NCBI GenBank assembly: GCA_913049535.1
Contig: CAJWYF010000015.1
Span: 1 to 36,475, forward strand
Direction: 5' to 3'
DNA length: 36,475 nucleotides
Source of the DNA: an uncultured Synechococcus sp.
GTDB taxonomy: Bacteria > Cyanobacteriota > Cyanobacteriia > PCC-6307 > Cyanobiaceae
Under the pieces are notes generated by a model. It searched no databases and was not told where the DNA came from. It worked only from the letters and a program-made list of their open reading frames with translations. A program made the translations under genes and the position numbers. Positions 8,454-19,487 of this stretch are shown here, piece by piece (position 1 is the first letter of the stretch; every line of letters starts with the position of its first letter).

Positions 8454-9302
8454 TCAGCAGCTGCTGGCGCTGGCCTCTGGCAGCACGGCACCGCAGCGGT
8501 CGCAGTAGCTGGCATCGCGGCGATGGCCCACCTGATGGCAGCGCTGGCAGCGGCGTTGATCCCCCTGGCCCTGGCGCACGGCTTCGTAGCTGATGATCCC
8601 GGTCGGGATGGCGATGATCCCAAAGCCCAGCAGCATCACCACCACTGCCAGCAGCCGTCCCAGCAGGGTCTGGGGCACGTAGTCGCCGTAGCCCACGGTG
8701 GTCATCGTCACCACGGCCCAGTAGACCCCGTGGCCGACGCTCTCGAACTGGCTGTTGGGATTGGAGCTCTCCACCAGCACCATCAGGTAGCCCAGCACCA
8801 CCTGCAGGATCAGCACAAAGAAGATGAACACCGCGATGCGGCGGGCACTGGCCTTGAGGCTGTTGACCAGCCGGTCGGCCTCATCAATCAGCCGCAGCAG
8901 TTTGAACACCCGCAGGATGCGGCCGAACTTGAACACCCACAGCAGCAGGCCGCTGTTGATCCGCGGCACGAAAAAGAAGAGGACGGCCAGCAGGTCGATC
9001 AGGCCGTAGAAGCTGCGGGCATAGGCCCAGGGCTTGGGACTGAGGCTGAGGTGCAGGGCGTAATCCACCACGAAGATGCCGAGGCAGAAGCGCTCCAACC
9101 CCGCCAGTGGTCCAGTGGCCTGGACACCAGCGCTGAACAGACGGGGTTCGGGTTCCAGCAGCAGCGCCACCACGCTGAGCAGGATCGCCCCGAAGATCAC
9201 CAGGTTGTAAAGCTTCCCCCCCGGGGTGTCAGCCGCCAGCACCACCTGCTGCAGCTGACGGCGACTCCAGGGGAGCAGGGGGCCTGGGCGGCTGGGCCTC
9301 AT
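8454..9302 (-). CDS. voltage-gated-type potassium channel with C-terminal zinc ribbon
   Basis: A 282-residue six-helix ion channel. The selectivity filter TVGYGD lies at residues 202-207 between S5 and S6. S4 carries regularly spaced basic residues (VFKFGRILRVFKLLRLID), the mark of a voltage sensor. The cytoplasmic tail is short and ends in a Cys4 knuckle, C252-x2-C255 and C267-x2-C270, which looks like a zinc ribbon. The ATG at 9302 lies 19 bases after the phosphoglucomutase stop on the same strand, so the two may be cotranscribed. The family conducts K+ across the plasma membrane. Voltage dependence is inferred from S4 only. Confidence 0.92.
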   Translation of the reverse strand: MRPSRPGPLLPWSRRQLQQVVLAADTPGGKLYNLVIFGAILLSVVALLLEPEPRLFSAGVQATGPLAGLERFCLGIFVVDYALHLSLSPKPWAYARSFYGLIDLLAVLFFFVPRINSGLLLWVFKFGRILRVFKLLRLIDEADRLVNSLKASARRIAVFIFFVLILQVVLGYLMVLVESSNPNSQFESVGHGVYWAVVTMTTVGYGDYVPQTLLGRLLAVVVMLLGFGIIAIPTGIISYEAVRQGQGDQRRCQRCHQVGHRRDASYCDRCGAVLPEASASSC

Positions 9303-9312
9303 CGTTTCAACG

Positions 9313-10986
<1,674 letters not shown>

Positions 10987-11055
10987 TTACCGGAAGCGCG
11001 CCTCAACCTATAGCGATTTTCCCTCTAGCTTGTCGGCATTCCTCAAGCACAAACG

Positions 11056-11382
11056 ATGGGTGGCCGCTTTCTGCTTGCAATCCTGACCGGGCTGGCACTC
11101 CCCGCAGGCACTGCCCTGGCAGTGCCTGGGCCCACCTGGCCTGAAGCCCTCAATGAAGGCCGTCAGGCGGCAGAAGCGGTTCTTGGTCGCACAGGCTCTG
11201 AAACCTGCCTGCAGGGGAAGTTGATGAATGCCATGGTCTCGGTGTCCGACAGCTGTGATGCCGACGGCCGGCGCAGCACGCTCTGCACCATGGCTGAGGA
11301 TTTCATCGTCGGCGGTGTGGTGCCCCTCTCCGATATGGATGTGGTCTCCAAGCGCTTTCTCAAGTTGGCAGCCACGCCCTGA
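11056..11382 (+). CDS. small exported protein with conserved-looking cysteines
   Basis: A 108-residue protein with a clear Sec signal peptide (FLLAILTGLALPAGTALA, probable cleavage after ALA near residue 22). The mature part is about 86 residues with three Cys (TCLQGK, DSCDAD, TLCTMA), suggesting a small periplasmic or secreted domain. No family recognised. The ATG at 11056 has no obvious Shine-Dalgarno sequence. It converges with another small exported Cys-containing protein nine bases away. Confidence 0.65.
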   Translation: MGGRFLLAILTGLALPAGTALAVPGPTWPEALNEGRQAAEAVLGRTGSETCLQGKLMNAMVSVSDSCDADGRRSTLCTMAEDFIVGGVVPLSDMDVVSKRFLKLAATP

Positions 11383-11391
11383 GTCAAGTCG

Positions 11392-11829
11392 TCAGCGCTT
11401 TTTGATGCCATCGCCGAGCGTGTTGCTCACCGGCTTGGCGTCCTCTTTGCCGCGGCAGAGCAGCAGGATGTCATCTGCCTTGGTGACCAGCAGCTCTTTG
11501 CGATCAAAGCTGTTGCTTGGGGCGGTCTTGGCTTGGAGGGTCACCGCAAAGGCGGTGTCTTTGCAGATTGAGGTGACATAAGGGCGGTCCAGCAGGCGGT
11601 CCGCCAGGTTGCGGGCCGCGCTGCAACCAGCCTCCTCATTGCGGCGGGCGCATTCCACGATGGCCATGTAAGTGGGCTTGAGATCCGCCTTGGTCAGCGG
11701 CTCAGCCAGGGGATCGCTGGCTGGCTTGGCTGAGCTGATGGCAGGGCTGAAGGCCAGCAGGCCGGCCGCGGCGATGGCCAGCGTGGTCAGGCGGTGGGTC
11801 ACGACGCGGGGCAGATGGGAAAGGGACAC
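11392..11829 (-). CDS. small exported protein, unknown function
   Basis: A 145-residue protein with a signal peptide (LTTLAIAAAGLLAFSPAISSA) and four Cys in the mature region (VECARR, AGCSAA, SICKDT, LLCRGK), which could form two disulfides. The rest is helical and charged. An in-frame GTG a few codons into the ORF (VVTHRL) is an alternative start. It follows the SulP gene on the same strand with a 32-base gap, so the two may share a transcript. No family recognised. Confidence 0.65.
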   Translation of the reverse strand: MSLSHLPRVVTHRLTTLAIAAAGLLAFSPAISSAKPASDPLAEPLTKADLKPTYMAIVECARRNEEAGCSAARNLADRLLDRPYVTSICKDTAFAVTLQAKTAPSNSFDRKELLVTKADDILLLCRGKEDAKPVSNTLGDGIKKR

Positions 11830-11861
11830 CAGTCTGCAGTGTTTTTGTGGCGCCGCCGGCT

Positions 11862-13433
11862 TCAGTGGACCGGCTGCTCCTGTCCGATGCGCTCGAACAG
11901 GTCCAGGCTCTCTTGGTTCAGGCCTTCCACCTGAACGCTTGATCCCCCTTGCCGCAGCTTGCGGATCAGCTGGTTGAGTGCCCCCACACCGCTTTGATCC
12001 CAGACGTGGGCGCTGCTCATGTCGATGGTGATATTGGCTGGGTGCTCGTGCACATCAAAGCCCTGCATGAAATAAATCTTGCTGACAAAGAACAGCTGGC
12101 CGGTGACCACATAACGGCGTGAATCAGGATCGATGTCCTCCACGTCCACCCGGATCACCTTGGCCACCTTGCGGCTGAACAGGATCCCGGCCAGGGCCAC
12201 CCCGGCCAGCACCCCCAGGGCCAGGTTGTGGGGGGTGGTGAGCATGGTCACCGCGAAGGTCATCAGCATCACCGAGGTGTCGCTCTTGGGGATGCGGGCA
12301 ATGCTGCGCAGCCCGTTGATATCGGCGGTGCTGATGGCAATGCTGATCATCACAGCCACCAGGGCCGCCATCGGGATCTGCTCCAGCCAGGGGCGAGCCA
12401 GCAGGATCATCGCCAGCAGACTGACGCCGGAGGAGAAGGTGGAAAGGCGCGTGCGGCCGCCGTTGTCGATGTTCATCACCGACTGGCCCACCAGGGCGCA
12501 GCCCGCCATGCCACCGAAGAAGGAGGAGACGATGTTGGCGATGCCCTGACCGCGTGCCTCCACGTTCTTGTTGGAGTTGCTGTCGGTCTTGTCGTCGAGG
12601 ATGTCCTGGGTCAGGAAGGTTTCCATCAGCCCCACCAGTGAGATGGCCAGGGCGGTGGGCAGCACGATGCCCAGGGTTTCCAGGCTGAAGGGCACGCGGC
12701 CATCAGCCAGTGCCCCAAAGGGGATCTGAAACACCGGCAGACCCGCGGGCAATTCGCCCAGGCTCTGCACGGTGGGGATGTCAAAGCTGAAGGCCATGCT
12801 GATGGCCGTCAGCACCACGATGGCCACCAGTTGGGAGGGCACCACCTTGGTGAGGCGGGGCAGGCCATAAATGATCAGCAGCCCGAGCAGAACCAGGACC
12901 CAGACGATGGGCAGCTGGGCGCCATGGGGCAGCAGGTCATGGCTGTGGCCCGCCACATCGGTCTCCCCGAAGTGCAGGTTGATGCCGAGCTGGGGGAACT
13001 GGGCCTGCAGGATCAACAGGGCCAGGGCATTGACGAAACCGCTCAACACCCCCTGGGGCACAAAGCGCATCTGATACGCCAAGCGCAGGTAGCCCCAGAG
13101 GATCTGCAGCACACCGGTGACGATGCCTGCCACCAGCAGATAGGTCAGGCCCAGCCCTTCTCCGCGGGCGTTGCCGGTGGCCACCAGGCCTGTCATCAGC
13201 AGCGCGGTGGAGCCGGTGGCTGAGGTGATCATCGCCATGCGACCCCCCACCAGAGCGATGGTGAGCGAAAGGCAGAAGGCCCCAAATAGTCCCACCTGGG
13301 GATCCACGCCGGCGATGCCGGAGAAGGCGATCGCTTCTGGGATCATCGCGAAGGCCACCACCAGGCCCGAGAGCAGGTCGCGCTGGGGATGGCTCAGCCA
13401 CTGGGCACTGAGCGTGGGTGCTGATCGGCTCAC
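11862..13433 (-). CDS. SulP-family inorganic anion transporter with STAS domain
   Basis: A 523-residue SLC26/SulP transporter. The first membrane segments carry the family core ([20 protein letters not shown]) and [14 protein letters not shown]. About ten to fourteen hydrophobic spans follow to residue ~410, then a cytoplasmic STAS domain ([20 protein letters not shown]) to the end. SulP proteins in cyanobacteria include the Na+/bicarbonate transporter BicA and sulfate transporters. This sequence does not closely match the BicA N-terminus I know, so the substrate stays open. The start is a GTG at 13433. The stretch between it and the divergent glycosyltransferase (13434-13551) holds nothing I can identify. 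Confidence 0.92.
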   Translation of the reverse strand: MSRSAPTLSAQWLSHPQRDLLSGLVVAFAMIPEAIAFSGIAGVDPQVGLFGAFCLSLTIALVGGRMAMITSATGSTALLMTGLVATGNARGEGLGLTYLLVAGIVTGVLQILWGYLRLAYQMRFVPQGVLSGFVNALALLILQAQFPQLGINLHFGETDVAGHSHDLLPHGAQLPIVWVLVLLGLLIIYGLPRLTKVVPSQLVAIVVLTAISMAFSFDIPTVQSLGELPAGLPVFQIPFGALADGRVPFSLETLGIVLPTALAISLVGLMETFLTQDILDDKTDSNSNKNVEARGQGIANIVSSFFGGMAGCALVGQSVMNIDNGGRTRLSTFSSGVSLLAMILLARPWLEQIPMAALVAVMISIAISTADINGLRSIARIPKSDTSVMLMTFAVTMLTTPHNLALGVLAGVALAGILFSRKVAKVIRVDVEDIDPDSRRYVVTGQLFFVSKIYFMQGFDVHEHPANITIDMSSAHVWDQSGVGALNQLIRKLRQGGSSVQVEGLNQESLDLFERIGQEQPVH

Positions 13434-13551
13434 GGCAACGGTGTCTGTCGTGGCTGCGACCGTACGTCAAAGCCAAGGTGATTTCTTGGTGGCAACGACC
13501 CCTTGCACGCCGCTGCAGTCCGCCTAGAACCCAGGCAGCGCTTCATCGCCG

Positions 13552-14787
13552 GTGGCTGGGTCGGTTCTTTTCATTCACCAGAACTTCCCTGGTCAGTTCC
13601 GCCACCTGGCGCCGCGGCTGCAGGCCATGGGCCATCGCTGCCGGGCGATTGCTGCTCCACAGGCCCCAGGCTTGGCCGACATCACCCTGCACCGCTACGC
13701 CCTGCCCCAACCCCCGCCGGCCCAGGCCATTCATCCCTGGGCCCGTGATTTTCAGACCAAATGTCTGCGTGCTGAGGCGGTCGCCGCTCAGGCCATGGCT
13801 TTGCAGCAACAAGGCTTCCAGCCTGATCTGGTGATCGGCCATCCCGGCTGGGGCGAGTTGATGGCCATCAAGGACGTTTTCCCAGAGGCGCCGGTGTGGC
13901 ACCAGCTGGAATTCGTTTATCAGCTTGACGGCGGTGACTATGGCTTTGACCCGGAGTTTGAGGATGGCAGCTGGCGTCGACGCACGCGCTTGAGGCTCAG
14001 GCGCGCACCGCAGCTGCAGGCCTTCCATGAACTGGATGTCGCTGTTGCTCCCACCCAGTGGCAGGCCTCAACCGCCCCTGCTGAATTTCGCGATCGGGTG
14101 GAGGTGATTCACGAGGGCATCAACACCAAGACCATCACCCCCGATGCCAAGGCTTCAGTGACGCTGAAGCGCGGCAACCACCGGTTCCACCTCGGCGACG
14201 AGGTGGTCACCTTTGTGGCCCGCAACCTTGAGCCATACCGCGGTTTTCACAGCTTCATGCGGGCGTTGCCGCTCCTCCAGCAACTGCGCCCCCAATGCCA
14301 GGTGATCGTGGTGGGAGGAGATGAAGAGGTCAGCTACGGCGCAGCCCCCAAAGTCGGAGGCACCTGGAAGCAGGTGATGCTCAAGGAGGTGGGAGAGCGC
14401 CTCGATTCCGAGCGTCTTCACTTTGTTGGCCGGGTGCCCCATGGCGTGCTGCACAACCTCTTCCAGGTGTCTGCCGTGCACGTCTATCTCACGTATCCAT
14501 TTGTGCTGAGCTGGAGCATGCTCGAAGCGATGAGTTGTGGAGCCTTGCTGCTGGGCTCGGCCACCCCGCCGGTGGAAGAGGTGATTGAACCGGGGGTCAA
14601 TGGCCTGCTCTGTGATTTCTTTGACCATGAGGCCATGGCGCACCAGATCGCTGAAATCCTGGACAATCGCGGCGACTACCAGGCCCTGCGGGACGCTGCT
14701 CGCCGCACCGCAGTGGAGCGCTATGACCTTGAGCAGGTGTGCCTGCCTCGGCAGGTGGCCCTAGCCGAGACCATGATGAACGCCTGA
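13552..14787 (+). CDS. GT4-type glycosyltransferase
   Basis: A 411-residue GT-B fold glycosyltransferase. The N-terminal VLFIHQNFPGQFRHLAPRL is the signature of the group often called glycosyl transferase family 4-like. The C-terminal domain has the donor-binding pattern SWSMLEAMSCGALLLGS followed by TPPVEEVIEPGVNGLL, with a Glu-rich nucleotide-sugar site. It probably adds a sugar to a surface polysaccharide or lipid, with donor and acceptor unknown. The start is a GTG at 13552. It lies 12 bases before pyrC, so they are likely cotranscribed although functionally unrelated. Confidence 0.9.
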   Translation: MAGSVLFIHQNFPGQFRHLAPRLQAMGHRCRAIAAPQAPGLADITLHRYALPQPPPAQAIHPWARDFQTKCLRAEAVAAQAMALQQQGFQPDLVIGHPGWGELMAIKDVFPEAPVWHQLEFVYQLDGGDYGFDPEFEDGSWRRRTRLRLRRAPQLQAFHELDVAVAPTQWQASTAPAEFRDRVEVIHEGINTKTITPDAKASVTLKRGNHRFHLGDEVVTFVARNLEPYRGFHSFMRALPLLQQLRPQCQVIVVGGDEEVSYGAAPKVGGTWKQVMLKEVGERLDSERLHFVGRVPHGVLHNLFQVSAVHVYLTYPFVLSWSMLEAMSCGALLLGSATPPVEEVIEPGVNGLLCDFFDHEAMAHQIAEILDNRGDYQALRDAARRTAVERYDLEQVCLPRQVALAETMMNA

Positions 14788-14799
14788 GCGCCGAGAGCC

Positions 14800-15858
14800 G
14801 TGGAGACGCTGAGCAAGTTGGTGTTGCGCCGGCCCGATGACTGGCATCTGCATCTGCGTGATGGCGAGATGCTCAAGCGGGTGCTGCCGGCCACGGCCCG
14901 TCAGTTCGCTCGCGCCATCGTGATGCCGAACCTGCGTCCGCCGGTCACCAGCGTGGATGCGGCGATCGCTTATCGCCAACGCATTGCCTCGGCCTTGCCA
15001 GAGGGGATGGTCTTCACCCCGCTGATGACGGCCTACCTCACCGACACCATCAGCCCTGATGAGCTGGAGCGCGGCCACAAGGAGGGTGTCTTCACCGCCG
15101 CCAAGCTCTACCCCGCCAATGCCACCACCAATTCAGCAGCAGGTGTCAGTGACCTGAGCTGCATCACTGCGGTGCTGGAGCGGATGCAGGCTATCGATAT
15201 GCCGTTGCTCATCCACGGTGAGGTCACTGATGCTGATGTGGACATCTTTGATCGTGAGGCCGTCTTCATTGAGCGCCATCTGATCCCGTTGCGGCGCCAG
15301 TTCCCAGAGTTGAGGGTGGTGTTTGAGCACATCACCACCTCAGAGGCGGTGCAGTATGTCGCTGATGGTGATCATCGTTATCTCGCGGCCACCATCACTC
15401 CTCACCATCTGCACATCAACCGCAATGCGATGTTCATGGGCGGGCTGCGCAGTGATTTTTATTGTCTGCCTGTGGTCAAGCGCGAGCAGCACCGTCAAGC
15501 CTTGAGAAAGGCTGCAACCAGCGGCAAAAACTGCTTCTTTTTAGGCACTGATTCTGCGCCTCATCCACGCTCTGGCAAGGAGACCAGTTGTGGCTGTGCT
15601 GGCATCTACAACGCACCAGTGGCCTTGGAGAGCTACGCCACGGTGTTTGAGCAGGAGGGCGCACTCGAGAGACTTGAGGCCTTTGCCAGCCTCCATGGAC
15701 CGAGCTTCTATGGCCTTGAAGTCAATTCAGGAACCATCATCTTGGAGCGTCGTTGCCAGCAAGTGAGCCCATCTTCTGGCGGCGATGGCATCGCCCCCAG
15801 CGATGAACTGGTGCCTTTCCATGCCGGAGAAGAATTAGCTTGGACTGTGGCTAGTTGA
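14800..15858 (+). CDS. pyrC: dihydroorotase (class II)
   Basis: Catalyses the reversible cyclisation of N-carbamoyl-aspartate to dihydroorotate in pyrimidine synthesis. The 352-residue length and motifs match the E. coli-type enzyme. The metal ligands H16 and H18 lie in WHLHLRDG, and the carboxylated Lys is K102 in [11 protein letters not shown]. The further ligands are H139 (IHGEV), H177 (FEHITT) and the catalytic Asp D251 in [14 protein letters not shown]. The start is a GTG at 14800, with GAGAG just upstream. The stop overlaps the convergent metallopeptidase gene by eight bases. Confidence 0.96.
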   Translation: METLSKLVLRRPDDWHLHLRDGEMLKRVLPATARQFARAIVMPNLRPPVTSVDAAIAYRQRIASALPEGMVFTPLMTAYLTDTISPDELERGHKEGVFTAAKLYPANATTNSAAGVSDLSCITAVLERMQAIDMPLLIHGEVTDADVDIFDREAVFIERHLIPLRRQFPELRVVFEHITTSEAVQYVADGDHRYLAATITPHHLHINRNAMFMGGLRSDFYCLPVVKREQHRQALRKAATSGKNCFFLGTDSAPHPRSGKETSCGCAGIYNAPVALESYATVFEQEGALERLEAFASLHGPSFYGLEVNSGTIILERRCQQVSPSSGGDGIAPSDELVPFHAGEELAWTVAS

Positions 15859-18800
15859 GCCCGAGTGTTTTCAACTGATCAATGTTGGCTGCAACAGACT
15901 GCCAGGCATCGGCTTGTTCGTAATAAGGGGAGTCAGGACTAATGGCTTTGTCAATCAGTGCTCCACCACTGAACGCACCATCGAAGAGATGACGAATGAT
16001 CATCAGACCATCACTGAGGGCTCCCACTTGCCCATCGCGGTCCACATCCAATAGGGCATGGGTTTGACCATCGAGCGGTGACATTCCTGCTGTAATGAAG
16101 TCATGGATTTGTTGGGTATTCAATAGGGCGCTCGTCCCATTGCGTGCTTTATCGGTCAGGGCATCGCCGCTAAACGCACCGCCGAACAATTTACGGATGA
16201 TCATCAGACCATCACTCAGGGCAGTAATATCACCATCGGCGTCAACATCCAGTGAGAAGGGTGTGATCGCTGCGGCGGCACCAACACCTGTGATGTCAAC
16301 TCCTTGAAGGGCGTGATCCTGTGCAGCGATGGGGATCAGGGAAAGGGACGAGAAGCGGTTGGTGTCAGAAGCTGTGAACTCAAGATCAACAATATTTTGG
16401 GGTTGGTTGTTGGCTAAAGAACTGGCATTTCTGCCCCAGCTGATTTGCACCAGTCGATTGGTGGAAGGATCAGCGTCAACATCGCCAGTATCATCCTGGA
16501 TTTCCACGTTGAGGCCCTGCGCTAGGTCGCTGGTGCTGAGATCAATGGGCGAGAGTTCCAGAAGCTCGGCATTGAATGGAACAACGAGGCTGAGGCCCCC
16601 CAGCTGTTGAGCAGGGGTGCTGCTGGATAGCTGAAGCGTCGCACTGGTTTTCGCCCCGGGTAGAACGGCTAGGCCGTCCTGATGGAAATTAATCTGCAAC
16701 GAGGATGGCAGCAGTTCTTCACCAACGATGATCGAATCGCTGATGATCGTCTCGTCAAATCCTTGGTCATCAACATAACGCGTGATCACGCGTAATTCTT
16801 GATTTGAGAATGCGGAAGAGGGGATGAATTGGTGGCTGGTTGCAGCACTGATGTCGTTCCAGGTGCCATTGTGATGTGCTTGCCATTGATGTTGGAAGCT
16901 GGAGTTATCTGTTCCATCAAGATCATCTTCGATCAATTCAAGGGCCAGAGTTTGCCCAACTCGAGGCTCACCGCTGATGCTGAACGTGACGTCCCCATCA
17001 TCAATGGCAATCAGTTGCGACTCCGCAGAGCTCAGCTGCTCGTTGTTGAAGCTGTAGGTGGCGTCTGCCTCAGCGCTGGTGAGTGGTTCCAAGGCCAGCG
17101 TCAGTGATCCCAGGCTTCCATTTGGAAGCTCGATGCTGAGAGGGACCTCTTCAGTGCCGGGGGCTAGGACCACCTCTTGGGTTGAAAACGGGACCACTCC
17201 AGGGGCCACCTGCGCTGAGGCCGCGTAAAGCAGTGCCCTGGATTCCATTTGGGTGTTGCCGCTCCTGGTCAGGGTGAAATGGAAGCGGCTGGTGCCGGTG
17301 TGCTCCAGCTGGCCCGACTGGCTCGGGTCGAGTTCCATAGACAGGATTGGTCTGGTGGTGTCAATCGGCGCACCATTGCGCGGATCACCCCCTGCCGAAG
17401 TGTCATCTTCGAGTGGATGGAGCAAAGCCAGGGCCTGGCGGTCGATGGGTTGCAGGCCCGCTGCGAATGGCTGAGATCCCAGTTGATTGAACAGTGCAGA
17501 GTCGCGGGGCAGCACCCGGGTGAGGGTGTAACTGTCTCCATCGCGCTCATCCGTGGGATCTTCCATTCCCAAGCTGCGTAGCATTGCAGCGAGGAGCGAC
17601 GCTTCCTCGTTGCTCGAAGGAGCAGCGCTCTGCGCTGGAAACGGAAGGGCGATGACCACTTCCTGCTGTCCTCTATAGATAGTGTCGTCTAGGGTGATTT
17701 GTGGTGTTGACCAAGCCAACTCAGCGCTAGAGGCTTCTGCATCAGCTGCCACAAATCGTAGTGACGCAATCTCAAGATCTTCTTGAGATTGGGCGAAGTC
17801 AAGATCAAGAACACTGTCAAGCTCGTTGAGTATGGACGTGATGGATGTGGCCCAGCTTGGATCGAGATCCTGAGCCAAGGAGTAGTAGATGATTTCAGAG
17901 CCCTGATCCTGCAGTAGAGGCGTCTCGTTGCCTGCGAGAATCTCCTGGTTGACGAGCTCGTCTACAGCAAGGTTGATCTCGAGCGCTTGCATATCCACGG
18001 TGATGGAATCAAGCCCAAGCTCAGCATTCACTGGTGAGCTGAGAACGACATCAAAAGAACCGATGGCACCTGTCGGTATTGCAATGTCCAGTGAAGTGCG
18101 ATCAAGGCCAGCAGGAAGACTGATTTGTTGAAGGGCAAGAGCGCTCGCTAATATTTCAGCTGCCGCGTCGTCGTAAAAGCTGTAGGCCCCGAGGCTGATC
18201 AGTGCTGTTGCATCAACGTCCGTGCTGCCTGTGCGTTGAACGGGAATGGTTAATGTAGAAAAATCTGTAGTTTCATTCTTTTCAGTTGCATTGATCTCAA
18301 CAAGATTGATCACAGGAACAGAGCTGTCAACACTGGACGTCGATGAGGCGGATGACTCTGCGCCGTGCAACTGCTCAAGAGCTTGACGATCAACATCAGT
18401 GATTGTTGCCACCTCAAGGGTGTTATCAATTCTGTACGCCATCATCGTCTGCGAAACAGCGTAGTCATTCAGCTCCCCAGTGCCTGACTCCCATGGGTGT
18501 TGTAAGCCAAGGGCGTGACCGATTTCGTGCTGGGCAATGTGCTGGGCATAGACATCAAAACTGGAGAAATTAGAGATGACTTCGCTGTAAGCATCCTCAT
18601 CGATTGTGATCGTATTGCGGGCATTCGAGCGATACTGGGCTGTGCCAACTGTTTGGGTTGAGTAGCTGGGTTCATTGACCCCCAGAGTTCGACCTTCCGC
18701 TTCGTCTTCCAGCTCCATGTCGCTGAGGTCGCCCTCGCTGAGAATGAGTTGTGCTAAGGGCGATGTGGCATCGTCTATTCGTTGAAAGTCCATCTCAATG

Positions 18801-19369
18801 ATGGAATCAATGGCTTGAATGGCATTTTGGTATGCAACCCCAAGGCTGGAGTTGGCCAGCATGTCATCGCTGAATGCATAAAAGACGGTGTTTCCAGCCT
18901 GAGCTCGTAAAGCGCCAAAGCGCTCCTCAACCGGCTGGATGATTGAATCAGGAGTGATATCAAGAAGTTCGTTGTTGCTGGATTCTGAATTGTCTTGAGT
19001 TCTGCTGTCATCGAGGCGGAACTGGGCCTGCATATTTGAGTGAGCAGAGCAGTAATAGAGAAGTTGCGTGAGCTCGTCGGCCTCCTCTGAAAAGCTGACA
19101 GTCAATGATTGACTGCCGGTAATTCCTGAAGATGGGCTTCCATCACCGGTAATGATGATCTGGTTTGTGGATGCTTGCTTAAAGCCTGAGTCCGAGAGGT
19201 AGAACGGATGTGACGTTGCCCCGCCAAGGCGTCTGAAGGTATAGGAATTGTTGGTATTAAGACTCAGCTCAGATAGCTCATTATTTCCAGCTTCATCTGT
19301 GTAGAAACGGTAGTAAGGGGATTGAAAAGACCCTGCAGATACCCATAGGTCGACATGGTTTACAGCCAC
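15851..19369 (-). CDS. large multidomain metallopeptidase-like exoprotein with dockerin-like C-terminus
   Basis: A protein of 1172 residues with no N-terminal signal peptide. Residues 1-120 resemble a cupredoxin (H54 in SHPFYLSD; C107, H110, M113 in YYCSAHSNM). Residues ~150-340 form a metzincin/M10-like peptidase: zinc motif H281-E282-x2-H285-x5-H291 in [12 protein letters not shown], with a Met-turn in QTMMAYR. A Calx-beta-like segment follows. Residues ~475-656 repeat the peptidase fold with the motif degraded to [14 protein letters not shown]. Then come a second Calx-like segment, an Ig-like segment ([18 protein letters not shown]), a cohesin-like segment and two dockerin-like Ca-binding repeats (DVDADGD, DVDRDGQ). 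Base composition is lower in GC than its neighbours (28 of 60 at 18001-18060, versus 38 of 60 at 10141-10200). Type I secretion is plausible. The GTG start at 19369 is forced by a TAA just upstream in frame. Substrate unknown. Confidence 0.88.
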   Translation of the reverse strand: MAVNHVDLWVSAGSFQSPYYRFYTDEAGNNELSELSLNTNNSYTFRRLGGATSHPFYLSDSGFKQASTNQIIITGDGSPSSGITGSQSLTVSFSEEADELTQLLYYCSAHSNMQAQFRLDDSRTQDNSESSNNELLDITPDSIIQPVEERFGALRAQAGNTVFYAFSDDMLANSSLGVAYQNAIQAIDSIIEMDFQRIDDATSPLAQLILSEGDLSDMELEDEAEGRTLGVNEPSYSTQTVGTAQYRSNARNTITIDEDAYSEVISNFSSFDVYAQHIAQHEIGHALGLQHPWESGTGELNDYAVSQTMMAYRIDNTLEVATITDVDRQALEQLHGAESSASSTSSVDSSVPVINLVEINATEKNETTDFSTLTIPVQRTGSTDVDATALISLGAYSFYDDAAAEILASALALQQISLPAGLDRTSLDIAIPTGAIGSFDVVLSSPVNAELGLDSITVDMQALEINLAVDELVNQEILAGNETPLLQDQGSEIIYYSLAQDLDPSWATSITSILNELDSVLDLDFAQSQEDLEIASLRFVAADAEASSAELAWSTPQITLDDTIYRGQQEVVIALPFPAQSAAPSSNEEASLLAAMLRSLGMEDPTDERDGDSYTLTRVLPRDSALFNQLGSQPFAAGLQPIDRQALALLHPLEDDTSAGGDPRNGAPIDTTRPILSMELDPSQSGQLEHTGTSRFHFTLTRSGNTQMESRALLYAASAQVAPGVVPFSTQEVVLAPGTEEVPLSIELPNGSLGSLTLALEPLTSAEADATYSFNNEQLSSAESQLIAIDDGDVTFSISGEPRVGQTLALELIEDDLDGTDNSSFQHQWQAHHNGTWNDISAATSHQFIPSSAFSNQELRVITRYVDDQGFDETIISDSIIVGEELLPSSLQINFHQDGLAVLPGAKTSATLQLSSSTPAQQLGGLSLVVPFNAELLELSPIDLSTSDLAQGLNVEIQDDTGDVDADPSTNRLVQISWGRNASSLANNQPQNIVDLEFTASDTNRFSSLSLIPIAAQDHALQGVDITGVGAAAAITPFSLDVDADGDITALSDGLMIIRKLFGGAFSGDALTDKARNGTSALLNTQQIHDFITAGMSPLDGQTHALLDVDRDGQVGALSDGLMIIRHLFDGAFSGGALIDKAISPDSPYYEQADAWQSVAANIDQLKTLGLN
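15957..16256 (-). repeat. two dockerin-like coding repeats
   Basis: Two units of about 90 bases (around 15960-16053 and 16165-16253) share long identical runs, for example ATCATCAGACCATCACT, and encode [18 protein letters not shown] after a DxDxDG Ca-binding loop. The pair matches the duplicated F-hand arrangement of type I dockerins. The near identity suggests a fairly recent duplication or conversion. Confidence 0.75.
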
Positions 19370-19487
19370 CGCGAATCGCCATTATTCATCGACATATTAT
19401 CTTCTTCTTGACTGGTCTGTGATCCATGCTGATACCAGCCTTTTCCTGCGTCCTCTGCCGTGATTGGCAGGTTGGTTTTCACTCTTC

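Noticed and set aside
19408-19436. TTGACT-N17-GATACC as a plus-strand promoter
   Set aside because: No plus-strand gene follows, and the only consequence would be antisense transcription of the PLD gene. The -10 match is weak.
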